Positions 37,423 to 50,971 are shown, numbered from the stretch's first letter. The stretch is DNA of 64,000 nucleotides from Antedon mediterranea (GCF_964355755.1 NC_092678.1:16402922-16466921), one strand, 5' to 3'. The notes: generated from the letters alone by a model not told the origin. Program-made: numbers and translations.

Positions 37423-37466
37423 GGCTCTTTTCAGAGCCACCACATGTAGCCTACAAAAGAGATTTG
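37423..37466 (+). terminator. Intact histone 3' stem-loop and downstream element of the H4 pseudogene
   Basis: GGCTCTTTTCAGAGCC on the plus strand at 37423-37438 and CAAAAGAGATTTG at 37454-37466. Both are unaltered even though the gene is dead. Confidence 0.95.
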
Positions 37467-38092
37467 TTTGCAAAACTTCAATTTATTTAATCTGAAAAAA
37501 TCCGAATCTACATCATGTTCACATTAGTCATTACAATTGTTACTGTATAACGAAACAAATGTCATAGATTAAAGGGGGTGTGTCGAAAGCGAAGACCATA
37601 CGAAATACACCATAACATAGTGCATCAATTTTTTTCATTCTCACAGATTTCCTCAACTTTATCGTAAAATTACAGTACAGAAATTATACATCAAAGAATA
37701 CATTAGGCCTATATATTTATTATCTACACCATTATCCCTCCTGAGGGCGATCCAGGTTAATCATTATGTATGTGAGCATAAAATGGATACTAATAATAGT
37801 ATTATGTACATTGGTATAGTGACATCAGGTTGAATTTTTGATATTTAACTGGTCTTAAATATTACATTTATAAAAAACTTGTTTTATAAATGTAAATTTA
37901 CTGTACATGGTTTTTCACATTTACAGACTAAAATTAGTATGAATTCGGATTTAACTGTTGTTGATTACAGTTGACATTTGTAATATGTTGATTCATTATT
38001 TTGTTATTGTTTGATTGTAATCCTTATCTGTTGTTACCATGAAGGAGGTGAAATTCAGCTGAAAAATGTGCTTTTTTCCTGCTGCTAAATGT

Positions 38093-38095
<3 letters not shown>
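37467..38095 (+). repeat. Inverted copy of the H4-H2A spacer
   Basis: Reverse complement of spacer around 2620-3640 and its partner at 25180-25500 (shared blocks include GTGACATCAGGTTGAATTTT and CTGGTCTTA...TTACATTTAT). A SINE body fragment (CATTCTCACAGATTTCCTCA) lies at about 37637-37670. Confidence 0.8.

Positions 38096-38097
<2 letters not shown>

Positions 38098-38155
<58 letters not shown>
38098..38155. repeat. (AT)n microsatellite
   Basis: About 28 AT repeats. It marks where SINEs and the tandem array interrupt the inverted histone spacer. Confidence 0.98.
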
Positions 38156-38159
<4 letters not shown>

Positions 38160-38160
38160 C

Positions 38161-38700
38161 ATACTGTAAATTATAGGAACAGTGCTCATATTCGGAACAT
38201 GATCTCATAATCGCGTCGAGCATAGCTCATTGGCGAAAGTTCCGTATTTTTTAAGTTGTATGAAAAAATGTCTCTGGCTGGATTCGAACCTGCAACCTGT
38301 CGCTTACAGGGCGAGTATCATACCACTAGACCACAGAGCCATGTATGGTATTATCACAGATTTTCACCCACCAGATACATTCTCTCATACAACAAACGCC
38401 CTCACAATCAGTGGAGGCTTAACAAGTCAGAATAAATTCCAACTTTAATTCGCAACGGTTTTTTAAATAATATTGTGTATATGTAAATCAATGATGTTGC
38501 GTAGCACTGTGTAAATTATATATAAATCATACTGTAAATTATAGAAACAGTGCTCATATTCGGAACATGATCTCATAATCGCGTCGAGCATAGCTCATTG
38601 GCGAAAGTTCCGTATTTTTTAGTTGTATGAAAAAATGTCTCTGGCTGGATTCGAACCTGCAACCTCTCGCTTACAGGGCGAGATCATTGATTTACATATA
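38161..38700 (-). repeat. tRNA-Thr-like repeat, one full and one partial copy
   Basis: A tRNA-like sequence lies on the minus strand at 38269-38340: 5' arm GGCTCTG, A-box-like TGGTCTAGTGG, B box GGTTCGAATCC, anticodon loop CCTGTAA (UGU, threonine-type, but with C instead of the invariant U33). One acceptor and one T-stem mismatch are present. The flank, with AGTGCTCATATTCGGAACAT, is repeated at 38530-38685, where the tRNA part is cut. The defects suggest a tRNA-derived SINE or pseudogene, not a working tRNA. Confidence 0.75.
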
Positions 38701-38857
38701 CACAATATTATTTAAAACATTTCACTCATCAGGAGACTATAATGAGAACAATCAATTACAACGTTGCTTATAAGCACATTTACTTGTAGAATTAGTAAAT
38801 CAGGCACAGAACATTAATTCTAAACCGCCCGGTGATATTATATATATATATATATAA

Positions 38858-39038
38858 ACAAATCAGGCAAAGAGCAGTAATTCTAAACCGCCTGGTGATA
38901 TACTGAAATTTAATTAATTCATTTTATACGATAAAGATGAGGAAATCTGTGAGAATGAGAAAAAGTCGCCCCAACCGAGACTCGAACTCGGACCGCCTGC
39001 TTGATATGCAGATGTCCTAACCATTAGACCACTGGGGC
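38858..39038 (-). repeat. tRNA-derived SINE with intact cloverleaf head
   Basis: The head at 38967-39038 (minus strand) folds as a full cloverleaf: acceptor GCCCCAG/TTGGGGC, D arm, anticodon stem TCTGC/GCAGG with loop ATATCAA, T arm CCGAG-TTCGAGT-CTCGG, and a T run just after. The anticodon AUC is not a normal animal isoacceptor. It leads directly into a body (TTTCTCATTCTCACAGATTT... to CCTGATTTGTTT) and an (AT)n tail. Body fragments occur at 20615, 37640, 38800, 39276 and 50967, so it is a SINE family. Confidence 0.8.
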
Positions 39039-39142
39039 TTTCATGGTATTGTTCGAACTCGATTGGATAGCGACTCTTTAACATTCTCGGCGTGGTACGG
39101 CGGAACAGCACTAGTCCTCAGTTGTACGCACGCGCAACAGAG

Positions 39143-39438
<296 letters not shown>

Positions 39439-39626
39439 GTTGCTAGTGTTGCCCGAAAGCTCTGCTAACTTTTCTGGCTGTTTACTTTATCGTTTTGATT
39501 TAGCTTTTCGCTTTTTGGTTATCCGCACTTGGCGGATAACCCCTTGTTATTGTCAGGATCTTTTTTTTTTTCTTTTTTTTTTGGTTATCCGCACTTGGCG
39601 GATAACCCCTTGTTATTGTCAGGATC

Positions 39627-39657
<31 letters not shown>

Positions 39658-40775
39658 TTTTCTATGTTCTTCTTTCTTTCCACGAATTTTGTTCGCAGCG
39701 TATCTCTAATTCTGGCCACCATATGATTGTATAACTTTGTCAAAACATTGCCCTGTAGCTGTAGATGTGCAAGAAACTTTATTTTCTAAATTTTGAGTCG
39801 CGCATTGTAAGTTACGCGCGATTTTATGAATTTCAATGATTGATCATAGATTAAAAACCAAAACTCATTTTGTATTGAAACTTGGTGAAAATTTTAGTTA
39901 TATCAATCGCAAACTTTCTATGGATTAAAAATTGCATGTTTAACAGAAAGTTACGCGCGCACGCGCGTTTAAAAATTCAAAATGCGAAAAATCAATTTCT
40001 AATCAACTTTCTACGCGTTTCATGTCATTTTGAGCATTTCATAAATTCCCACGCATGCGCAATTTTTTTACGCGCGCGTGCGCACGTTGCGCAAAATGTT
40101 TGTTTTTTTCTTGATTTATGTTTTTTTCAGTCTTTTCTAGTAATTTTATCAACTTTTCAAACAATTTCGACTTAAAATCACGTCACACGAGCACGTAGAA
40201 TTGGATAATTTGCGCGTGTTTTTGATGAAAAACTTCAAAAATTCGTCAAAATTAGACCTTTTTTTAAACAGTCATAAATTCTAAACTACGTGGTGAACTT
40301 TTTTAAAATTACATATTCTGGAAGTAGATGAGTTGTTTTTCTCAAATCATGCATTGATATGGCTAACCGGACATTGTGACGTCATCGTATGGCCACCCGA
40401 ATATAAAATATAGGATTTTTTTCTCTTTCGCCATAGCTCGTCAATTTAATAGAGCGCATCTCTACTTATCTTTATTCCATTTCACTCAATTTTTTTATAT
40501 TGTCTAGATCAATCAATTATCTTTCGCATGATTTACCATTTTTAAAGTTGTGATGACGTCATCATGTTCAAATGCGTCAATAACTTTGGTCACTTATTTT
40601 CACCTATTCTGCACTGTATGTAGTACGTATACAGTATATAGTGTATACCGTACACACTTAGATGCGACACAAAATAGAGGGCTCACTAACATTTTTTCAA
40701 TGGCATAATCGTTTTTCTGCGCGCAATATTCTAACTTAGGTGTCATGCGCGTGGGTTTTGCGATGCGGATAACCT

Positions 40776-40806
40776 AACTCGTCCGTAGTGACGAGTTCAA
40801 ATCTAG
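40776..40806 (+). other. Representative 3' terminus of the array monomer (hairpin + CTAG)
   Basis: AACTCGTC (40776-40783), six-base loop CGTAGT, GACGAGTT (40790-40797), CAAAT, CTAG (40803-40806), next base T. The 8+6+8 hairpin and the terminal CTAG are unchanged at all nine monomer ends although cores differ by many substitutions. Confidence 0.9.
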
Positions 40807-41417
40807 TTTTTTTTTTTTTTGGTTATCCGCACTTGGCGGATAACCCCTTGTTATTGTCAGGATCTTTTTTTTTCTTTTTTTTTTTTGGTTATCCGCACTT
40901 GGCGGATAACCTCTTGTTATTGTCAGGATCTTTTTTTTTCTCTTTCTCTTTTTTCTTCTATTTTCTTCTTTCTTTCCACGATTTTTGTTCGCAGCGTATC
41001 TCTAATTCTGGCCAACATATGATTGTATAACTTTGTCAAAAGATAGCCCTGTAGCTGTAGATGTGCAAGAAACTTTTTTTTTCGAATTTCGAGTTGCGCA
41101 GCGTAAGTTACGCGCAATTTTATGAATTTCAATGATTGATCATAGAATAAAAACTAAAAGTCATTTTGTATTGAAACTTGGTGAAAATTTAAGTCATAAC
41201 ATGCTCAAACTTTCTATGGATTAAAAATGGCATGTTTGACAGAAAGTTACGCGCGCACGCGCGTTTAAAATTTCAAAATGCGAAAATTCAATTTCTAATC
41301 AACTTTCTACGCGTTTCATGTCATTTTGAGCATTTCAAAAATTCCCACGCGTTCGCAATTTTTTTACGCGCGCGTGCGCACGTAGCGCAAAAACGTCTTT
41401 TTTTTGCTTGATTTTTG

Positions 41418-42270
41418 TTATTTCAGCCTTTTCTAGTAAATTTATCAATTTTCAATCAATTTCGACTTAAAATCACGTCATACGAGCACGTAGAATTGAA
41501 CAATTTAGGCACGTTTTTGAAGAAAAACTTCAAAAATTCGTCAAAATTAGACATTTTTTTAAACAGTCATAAATTCTAAACTACGTGGTGAACTTTTTTA
41601 AAATTACATATTCTGGAATTTGATGAGTTGTAGATATAGAATCATGCATTGATATTGCTAACCGGACATTGCGACGTCATCGTATGGCCACCCAAATATA
41701 AAAATAGGATTTTGTTCTCTTTCGTCATAGCTCGTCAAATTTAATAGAGCGCATCTCTACTTATCCGTATTCCATTTCACTCAATTTTTTTATATTGTCT
41801 AGGTCAATCAATTATCTTTCGCATGAGTTAAAAATATTTTGTTTTTTCAGCCTTTTCTAGTAAATTTATGAATTTTCAATCAATTTCGACTTAAAATCAC
41901 GTCACACGAGCACGTAGAATTGGATAATTTGCGCGTGTTTTTGATGAAAAACTTAAAAAAATCGTCAAAATTAGACCTTTTTTTAAACAGTCATAAATTC
42001 TAAACTACGTGGTGAACTTTTTTAAAATTACATATTCTGGAAGTAGATGAGTTGTTTTTCTCGAATCATGCAGTGATATGGCTAACCGGACATTGTGACG
42101 TCATCCTTTGGCCCCTCAAATATGAAATATAGGATTTTTTTCACTTTCGTCATAGCTCGTCAAATTTAATAGAGCGCATCTCCACTTATCCGTATTCCAT
42201 TTCACTCAATTTTTTTATATTGTCTAGATCAATCAATTATCTTTCGCATGATTTACCATATTTAAAATTG
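41418..42270 (+). repeat. Internal ~430-bp tandem duplication within array monomer 2
   Basis: The block beginning CAGCCTTTTCTAGTAAATTT occurs twice (from about 41417 and 41851), each running through GTGGTGAACTTTTTTAAAAT to the ATCAATTATCTTTCGCATGA word. This explains why monomer 2 is 1720 bp. Confidence 0.85.
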
Positions 42271-45200
42271 TGATGACGTCATCATGTTCAAATGCGTCAA
42301 TAACTTTGGTCACTTATTTTCACCTATTCTGCACTGTATGTAGTACGTATACAGTATTTAGTGTATACCGTACACACTTAGACGCGACACAAAATAGAGG
42401 GCTCACTAACATTTTTTCAATGGCATAATCGTTTTTCTGCGCGCAATATTCTAACTTAGGTGTCATGCGCGTGGGTTTTGCGATGCGGATAACCTAACTC
42501 GTCCGTAGTGACGAGTTCAAATCTAGTTGGTTATCCGCACTTGGCGGATAACCTCTTGTTATTGTCAGGATCTTTTTTTTTTTTTTTCTTTCTTATTCTT
42601 CTTTCTTTCCCAGAATTTTGTTGCTAGTGTATCTCTAAATCTTCTTAACATAACATTGTATAACTTTATCAAAAGATTGACCTCTACTTAAAGATGTCGT
42701 AATAAGGTTTTCGGTACCGTCCGAGTTGCGCAGCGTAAGTTACGCGCGATATTATGAATTTCGCGTATTTAATTTTGATCGAAAACTATTAAACCATTTA
42801 AATTGAAACTTGGCAAAAGTTTAATTTATATCATGCGCTAACTTTCTATGGAGAGAAAATGGCATGTTTCACAGAAAGTTACGCGCGCACGCGCGTTTAA
42901 AATTTCAAAATGCGAAAAATCAATTTCTAATCAACTTTCTACGCGTTTCATGTCATTTTGAGCATTTCAAAAATTCCCACGCGTGCGCAATTTTTTTACG
43001 CGCGCGTGCGGACGTAGCGTAAAAACATCTTTTTTTTGCCTTATTTTTGTTTTTTCAGCCTTTTCTAGTAAATTTACCAATTTTCAATCAATTTCGACTT
43101 AAAATCACGTCATACGAGCACGTAGAATTGAACAATTTGCGCGCATTTTTGATGAAAAAGTTCAAAAATTTGTCAAAATTATGCCTTTTTTTAAACAGTC
43201 ATAGATTCTAAACTACGTGGTGAACTTTTTTATAATTACATATTCTGGTAGTAGATGAGTTGCAGATATCAAATCATGCATCAATATGGCTAACCGGACA
43301 TTTTGATGTCATCGTATGGCCACTGGAATATAAAATATAAGATTTTTGTCTCTTTCGCATAGCTCATCACATTTAATAGAGCGCATCTCTACTTATCCGT
43401 ATTCCATTTCCCCCCATTTTGTTATATTGTCTAGGTCAATCAATTATCTTTCGCATGGTTAACAATTTTTAAGATTGTTATGACGTCATCCTTTGCAAAA
43501 GCGTCAATAACTTTGGTCACTTATTTTCACCTATTCTGCTCTGTATGTAGTACGTATACAGTATATAGCGTATACCGTATATAATAGACGTGACACAAAA
43601 TAGAGGGCTCACTAACATTTTTTTCAATGGCATAATCGTTTTTCTGCGCGCAATATTCTAACTTATGTGTCATGCGCGTGGCTTTTGCGATGCGGATAAC
43701 CTAACTCGTCCGTAGTGACGAGTTCAAATCTAGTATTTATTTCTTTCCTTACATCCTTCTCCCCCATTTTTTGTGCGCAGCGTATCTCTAATTCTGGCCA
43801 ACATATGATTGTATAACTTTGTCTAATGATTGCCCTGTAGCTGTAGATGTGCAAGAAACTTTTTTTTTCAAATTTCGAGTCGCGCAGCGTAAGTTACGCG
43901 CGATTTTGTGAATTTCAATGATTGATCATAGAATAAAAACTAAAAGTCGTTTTGTATTGAAACTTGGTGAACATTTAAGTCATATAATGCGCAAAGTTTC
44001 TATGGATTAAAAATGGCATGTTTCATAAAAAGTTACGCGCGCACGCGTATTTAAAATTTCAAAATGCGAAAAATTAATATCTAATCAACTTTCTACGCGT
44101 TTCATGTCATTTTGAGCATTTCAAAAATTCCCACGCGTGCGCAATTTTTTTACGCGCACGTGCGCACGTAGCGCAAAAACATCATTTTTTTGATTGATTT
44201 TTGTTTTTCCTGTCTTTTTTAGAAAATTTACCAGCTTTCAAACAATTTCGACTTAAAATCACGTCATACGAGCACGTAGAATTAAACAATTTACGCGCAT
44301 TTTTGATGAAAAAGTTCAAAAATTTGTCAAAATTATGTCTTTTTTTAAACAGTCATAGATTCTAAACTACGTGGTGAACTTTTTTATAATTACATATTCT
44401 GGTAGTAGATGAGTTGAAGATATCAAATAATGCATCAATATGGCTAACCGGACATTCTGACGTCACCGTATGGCCACTCGAATATAAAATATAGGATTTT
44501 TGTCTCTTTCCTCGTAGCTCGTCACATTTAATATAGCGCATCTCCACTTATTTGTATTCCATTTCCCCCCATTTTTTATGTTGTCTAGGTCTATCAATTA
44601 CCTTTCGCACGATTCACCATTTTCAAAATTGTAATGACGTCATCATGTTCAAAAGCGTCAATAACTTTGGTCACTTATTTTCACCTATTCTGCACTGTAT
44701 GTAGTACGTATACAGTATGTAGTGTATACCGTATATACTCAGACGTGACGAAAAATAGAGAGCACACTGAAATTGTTTCAATGACTTAATCGTTTTTCTG
44801 CGCGCAATATTTTAACGTATGACGTGCACGTGGCCTTTGCGCTGCGGATAACCTAACTCGTCCGTAGTGACGAGTTCAAATCTAGTCTATCTTATTCTTC
44901 TTTCTTTCCCGGAATTTTGTTCGCAGCGTATCTCTAATTCTGGCCAATATAAGATTGTGTAACTTTGTCATAAGATTGACCTCTAGCTGTAGATGTGCAG
45001 GACGTTTCGTTTTTTAACTTTAGAGTCGCGCAGCGTAAGTTACGCGCGATTTTATGAATTTCAATGATTGATCATAGCTTAGAAATCAAAAGTCATTTTG
45101 TAATGAAACTTGGTGAAAATTTAAGTCATATCAAGCGCAAACTTTCCATGGATTAAAAATGGCATGTTTGTTAAAAAGTTACGCGTGCACGCGCGTTTAA

Positions 45201-48200
45201 AATTTCAAAATGCGAAAAATCAATTTCTAATCAACTTTCTACGCGTTTCATGTCATTTTGAGCATTTGAAAAATTCCCATGCGTGCGCAATTTTTTTACG
45301 CGCGCGTGCGCACGTAGCCCAGAAACATCTTTTTTTTGCTTGATTTTTGTTTTTTCAGCCTTTTCTAGTAAGTTTATCAATTTTAAATCAATTTCGACTT
45401 CAAATCACGTCATACGAGCACGTAGAATTAAACAATTTGCGCGCAATTTTGATGAAAAAGTTCAAAAATTTGTGAAAATTATGCCTTTTTTTAAACAGTC
45501 ATAGATTCTAAACTACGTGGTAAACTTTTTTATAATTACATATTCTGGTAGTAGATGAGTTGTAGATATCGAATCATGTATCAATATGGCTATCAGGACA
45601 TTGTGACGTCATCGTATGGCCACTCGAATATAAAATATAGGATTTTTTTCTCTTTCGTATAGCTCATCACATTTAATAGAGCGCATCTCCACTTATCCGT
45701 ATTCCATTGCCCTCCATTTCTTTATATTGCCTATGTCAATCAATTATCTTTCGCATGATTCACCATTTTAAAAATTGTTATGACGTCATCATGTGCAAAA
45801 GCCTCAATAACTTTGGTCACTTATTTTCACCTATTCTGAACTGTATGTAGTACTTATACGGTATATAGTGTATACCGTATACACTTTGACGTGACAAAAA
45901 ATAGAGAGCGCACTCACATTTTTTCAATGGCATAATCGTTTTTCTGCGCGCAATATTCCAACGTATGACGTGCACGTGGCTTTAGGACTGCGGATAACCT
46001 AACTCGTCCGTAGTGACGAGTTCAAATCTAGTTTTTTCTATGTTCTTCTTTCTTTCCACGAATTTTGTTCGCAGCGTATCTCTAACTCTGGCAAACATAT
46101 GATTGTATAACTTTGTCAAAAGATTGCCCTGTAGCTGTAGATGTGCAAGAAACTTTTTTTAATGAATTTTGAGTTGCGCAGCGTAAGTTACGCGCGGTTT
46201 TATGAATTTAAATGATTTATCATAGATTAAAAACCGAAAGTCATTTTGTATTGAAACTTGGTGAACATTTAAGTCATATCAAGCGCAAACTTTCTATGGA
46301 TTAAAAATGGCATGTTTCACAGGAGGTTACGCGCGCACGCGCGTTTAAAATTTCAAAATGCAAAAAATCAACTTCTAATCAACTTTCTACGCGTTTCATG
46401 TCATTTTGAGCATTTCAAAAATTCCCAGGCATGCGCAATTTTTTTACGCGCGCGTGCGCACGTAGCGCAAAAACATCTTTTTTTTGCTTGATTTTTGTTT
46501 TTTCAGCCTTTTCTAGTAAATTTACCAATTTTCAATCAATTTCGACTTCAAATCACGTCATACGAGCACGTAGAATTGAACAATTTGCGCGCGTTTTTGA
46601 TGAAAAAGTTCAAAAATTCGTCAAAATTATGCCTTTTTTAAAACAGTAATAGATTCTAAATTCCGTGGTGAACTTTTTTAAAATTTCAGATTCTGGAAGT
46701 AGATGAGTGGTAGATAACAAATCATGCATCGATATGGCTAACTGGACTTTGTGACGTCATTGTATGGCCACTCGAATATAAAATATAGGATTTTTGTCTC
46801 TTTCGCATAGCTCGTCACATTTAATAGAGCGCATCTCCACTTATCCGTATTCCATTTCCTCCCATTTTGTTATGTTGTCTAGGCCAATCAATTATCTTTC
46901 GCATAATCTACCATTTTTTAAATTGTGATGACGTCATCATGTCCAAAAGCGTCAATAACTTTGGTCCCTTATTTTCACCTATTCTGCACTGTATGTAGTA
47001 CGTATACAGAATATAGTGTATACCGTATATACTTTGACGTGACGCAAAATTGAGAGCGCACTAACATTATTTCAATGGCGTAATCGTATTTCTGCGCGCA
47101 ATATTCTAACGTATGACGTGCACGTGGCCTTTGCGCTGCGGATAACCTAACTCGTCCGTAGTGACGAGTTCAAATCTAGTTATTTTTGTATCTCCATTGA
47201 GATCCAGCCACTGATACCCACAGCATTGTCATTTTTTTCAGTAATTGGTTATCCGCACTTGGCGGATAACCTCTTGTTATTGTCAGGATCTTTTTTTTTT
47301 TGGTTATCCGCTCTTGGCGGATAACCCCTTGTTATTGTCAGGATCTTTTTTTTCTTTTTTTTTTTTTTTTTTTTCTATATTCTTCTTTCTTTCCACGAAT
47401 TTTGTTCGCAGCGTATCTCTAATTCTGGCTAACAAATGATGGTATAACTTTGTCAAAAGATTGCCCTGTAGCTGTAGATGTGCAAGAAACTTTCTTTTTC
47501 AAATTTTGAGTCGCGCAGCGTAAGTTACGCGCGATTTTGTGAATTTCAATGATTGATCATAGAATAAAAACTAAAAGTCGTTTTGTATTGAAACTTGGTG
47601 AAAATTTAAGTCTTATAATGCGCAAACTTTCTATGGATTAAAAATGGCATGTTTCACAAAAAGTTACGCGCGTACGCGCGTTCAAAATTTCAAAATGCGC
47701 AAAATTCATTTCTAATCAACTTTCTACGCGTTTCATGTCATTTTGAGCATTTCAAAAATTCCCACGCGTGCGCAATATTTTTACGCGCGCGTGCACACGT
47801 AGCGCAAAAACATCCTTTTTTTGCTTGATTTTTGTTTTTTCAGCCTTTTCTAGTAAATTTATCAATTTTAAATCAATTTAGACTTAAAATTACGTCATAC
47901 GAGCACGTAGAATTAAACAATTTGCGCGCATTTTTGATGAAAAAGTTCAAAAATTTGTCAAAATTATGTCTTTTTTTAAACAGTCATAGATTCTAAACTA
48001 TGTGGTGAACTTTTTTATAATTACATATTCTGGTAGTAGATGAGTTGCAAATATCAAATAATGCATCAATATGGCTAACCGGACATTCTGACGTTATCGT
48101 ATGGCCACTCGAATATAAAATATAGGATTTTTGTCTCTTTCCTCGTAGCTCGTCACTTTTAATATAGCGCATCTCCACTTATTTGTATTCCATTTCCCCC

Positions 48201-48573
48201 CATTTTTTTATGTTGTCTAGGTCTATCAATTACCTTTCGCACGATTCACCATTTTCAAAATTGTAATGACGTCATCATGTTCAAAAGCGTCAATAACTTT
48301 GGTCACTTATTTTCACCTATTCTGCACTGTATGTAGTACGTATACAATATATAGCGTATACCGTATATACTCAGACGTGACGAAAAATAGAGAGCACACT
48401 GAAATTGTTTCAATGACTTAATCGTTTTTCTGCGCGCAATATTTTAATGTATGACGTGCACGTGGCCTTTGCGCTGCGGATAACCTAACTCGTCCGTAGT
48501 GACGAGTTCAAATCTAGTTTTTTTTTTTTTTGGTTATCCGCACTTGGCGGATAACCCCTTGTTATTGTCAGGA

Positions 48574-48606
<33 letters not shown>

Positions 48607-50907
48607 CTTTATTCTTCTTTCTTTCCACGAATTTTGTCCGCAGCACATCTCTATCTTCTGGCTAACATAAGATTGTGTAACTTTGTCATAAGATTGACCT
48701 ATAGCTGTAGATGTGCAGCCAAGCTTTTGGACGATTTCGGAGATGCGCAGCGTAAGTTACGCGCGATTTTATGAATTTCAATGATTGATCATAGATTAAA
48801 AACTAAAAGTCATTTTGTATTGAAACTTGGTGAAAATTTAAGTCATATTATGCGCAAACTTTCTATGGATTAAAAATGGCATGTTTCACATAAAATTACG
48901 CGCGCACGCGCGTTTAAAATTTCAAAATGCGTAAAATCAATTTCTAATCAATTTTCTACGCGTTTCAGGTCATTTTGAGCATTTCAAAAATTCCCACGCG
49001 TGCACAATTTTTTTACGCGCGCGTGCGCACTTAGCGCAAAAACATCTTTTTTTTGCTTGATTTTTGTTTTTTCAGCCTTTTCTAGTAAATTTACCAATTT
49101 TCAATCAATTTCGACTTCAAATCACGTCATACGAGCACGTAGAATTGAACAATTTGCGCGCGTTTTTGATGAAAAAGTTTAAAAATTCGTCAAAATTATG
49201 CCTTTCTTAAAACAGTCATAGATTCTAAACTCCGTGGTGAACTTTTTTCAAAATTTTAGATTCTGGAAATAGATGAGTTGCAGATATCAAATCATGCATC
49301 GATATGGCTAACCGGACATTTTGACGTCATTGTATGGCCACTCGAATATAAAATATAGGATTTTTGTCTTTCTCGCATAGCTCATCACATTTAATAGAGC
49401 GCATCTCCACTTATCCGTATTCCATTTCCCCCCATTTTGTTATATTGTCTAGACCAATCAATTATCTTTCGCATAATCTACCATTTTTGAAATTGTGATG
49501 ACGTCATCATGTCGAAAAGCGTCAATAACTTTGGTCCCTTATTTTCACCTATTCTGCACTGTATGTAGTACGTATACAGAATACAGTGTATAACGTATAC
49601 ACTTTGACGTGACGCAAAATAGAGAGCGCGCTAACATTTTTACATTGGCGTAATCGTTTTTCTGCGCGCAATATTCTAACGTATGACGTGCACGTGGAGT
49701 TTGCGCTGCGGATAACCTAACTCGTCCGTAGTGACGAGTTCAAATCTAGTTCTTTATTCTTCTTTCTTTCCACGAATTTTGTACGCAGCGTATCTCTAAT
49801 TCTGGCCAACATAAGATTGTATAACTTTGTCATAAGATTGCCCTGTAGCTGTAGATGTGCAAGAAACTTTTTTTTATAAATTTTGAGTTGCGCAGCGTAA
49901 GTTACGCGCGGTTTTATGAATTTCAATGATTGATCATAGATAAAAAACAGAAAGTCATTTTGTATTGAAACTTGGTGAACATTTAAGTTATATCAAGCGC
50001 AAACTTTCTATGGATTAAAAATGGCAGGTTGCACAAAAAGTTACGCGCGCACGCGCGTTTAAAATTTCAAAATGCAAAAAATCAACTTCTAATCAACTTT
50101 CTACGCGTTTCATGTCATTTTGAGCATTTCAAAAATTCCCAGGCAAGCGCAATTTTTTTACGCGCGCGTGCGCACGTAGCGCAAAAACATCTTTTTTTTG
50201 TTTGATTTTTGTTTTTCCAGCCTTTTCTAGTAAATTGACCAACTTTCAAACAATTTGGACTTAAAATCACGTCATACGAGCACGTAGAATTGAAACATTT
50301 GCGCGTGTTTTTGATGAAAAAGTTCGAAAATTCGTGAAAATTATGCCTTTATTTAAAAAGTCATAGATTCTAAACTCCGAGGTGAACATTTTTAAAATTT
50401 CAGATTCTGGAAGTAGATGAGTTGTAGATATCAAATCATGCATCCATATGGCTAACCGGACATTGTGACGTCATCGTATGGCCACTGGAATATAAAATAT
50501 AGGATTTTTGTCTCTTTCGCATAGCTCATCACATTTAATAGAGCGCATCTCTACTTATCCGTATTGCATTTCCCCCCATTTTGTTATATTGTCTAGGTCA
50601 ATCAATTATCTTTCGCATGGTTAACAATTTTTAAGATTGTTATGACGTCATCATTTGCAAAAGCGTCAATAACTTTGGTCACTTATTTTCACCTATTCTG
50701 CATTGTATGTAGTACGTATACAGTATATAGCGTATACCGTATATACTTGGACGTGACGCAAAATAGAGGGCTCACTAACATTTTTTTCAATGGCATAATC
50801 GTTTTTCTGCGCGCAATATTCTAACTTATGTGTCATGCGCGTGGCTTTTGCGCTGCGGATAACCTAACTCGTCCGTAGTGACGAGTTCAAATCTAGTTTT
50901 CCTTTGG

Positions 50908-50908
<1 letters not shown>

Positions 50909-50966
<58 letters not shown>
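50909..50966. repeat. (AT)n microsatellite at the right edge of the array
   Basis: About 28 AT repeats, followed by a SINE tail fragment (AACAGGCAAAGAACATTAAT, 50972-50991). Confidence 0.97.

Positions 50967-50971
<5 letters not shown>

Larger units (their letters stand above)
39517..50896 (+). repeat. Nine-unit head-to-tail array of a Helitron/Helentron-like element
   Basis: Nine monomers end at the same terminus: GCGGATAACC, then a hairpin with perfect 8-bp arms AACTCGTC/GACGAGTT, then CAAATCTAG. Ends: 40806, 42526, 43733, 44885, 46031, 47179, 48517, 49749, 50896. Monomers 4, 5, 6 and 9 are 1146-1152 bp. Others are longer because they start with one or two copies of a 25-bp inverted-repeat module (GGTTATCCGC-ACTTG-GCGGATAACC), the CTTGTTATTGTCAGGATC word and a T run; modules at 39517, 39583, 40821, 40887, 42529, 47247, 47302, 48532. 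Cores share a TCTAATTCTGGCC block, palindromic ACGCGCG tracts and a GTATACAGTATA block. A 3' hairpin a few bases before CTAG followed by T, with subterminal inverted repeats and T-rich tracts, fits non-autonomous Helitron/Helentron elements. No Rep/helicase is encoded. Confidence 0.85.

Noticed and set aside
38967-39038. Functional tRNA gene
   Set aside because: The cloverleaf is good, but the anticodon is atypical and the sequence is the head of a repeated SINE.
45283-49182. Recurring 60-73-residue frames in array monomers (start M-R/H-N-F-F-T-R-A-C-A)
   Set aside because: They arise from the ACGCGCG palindrome and core of the monomer, are interrupted in other monomers and show no family features.
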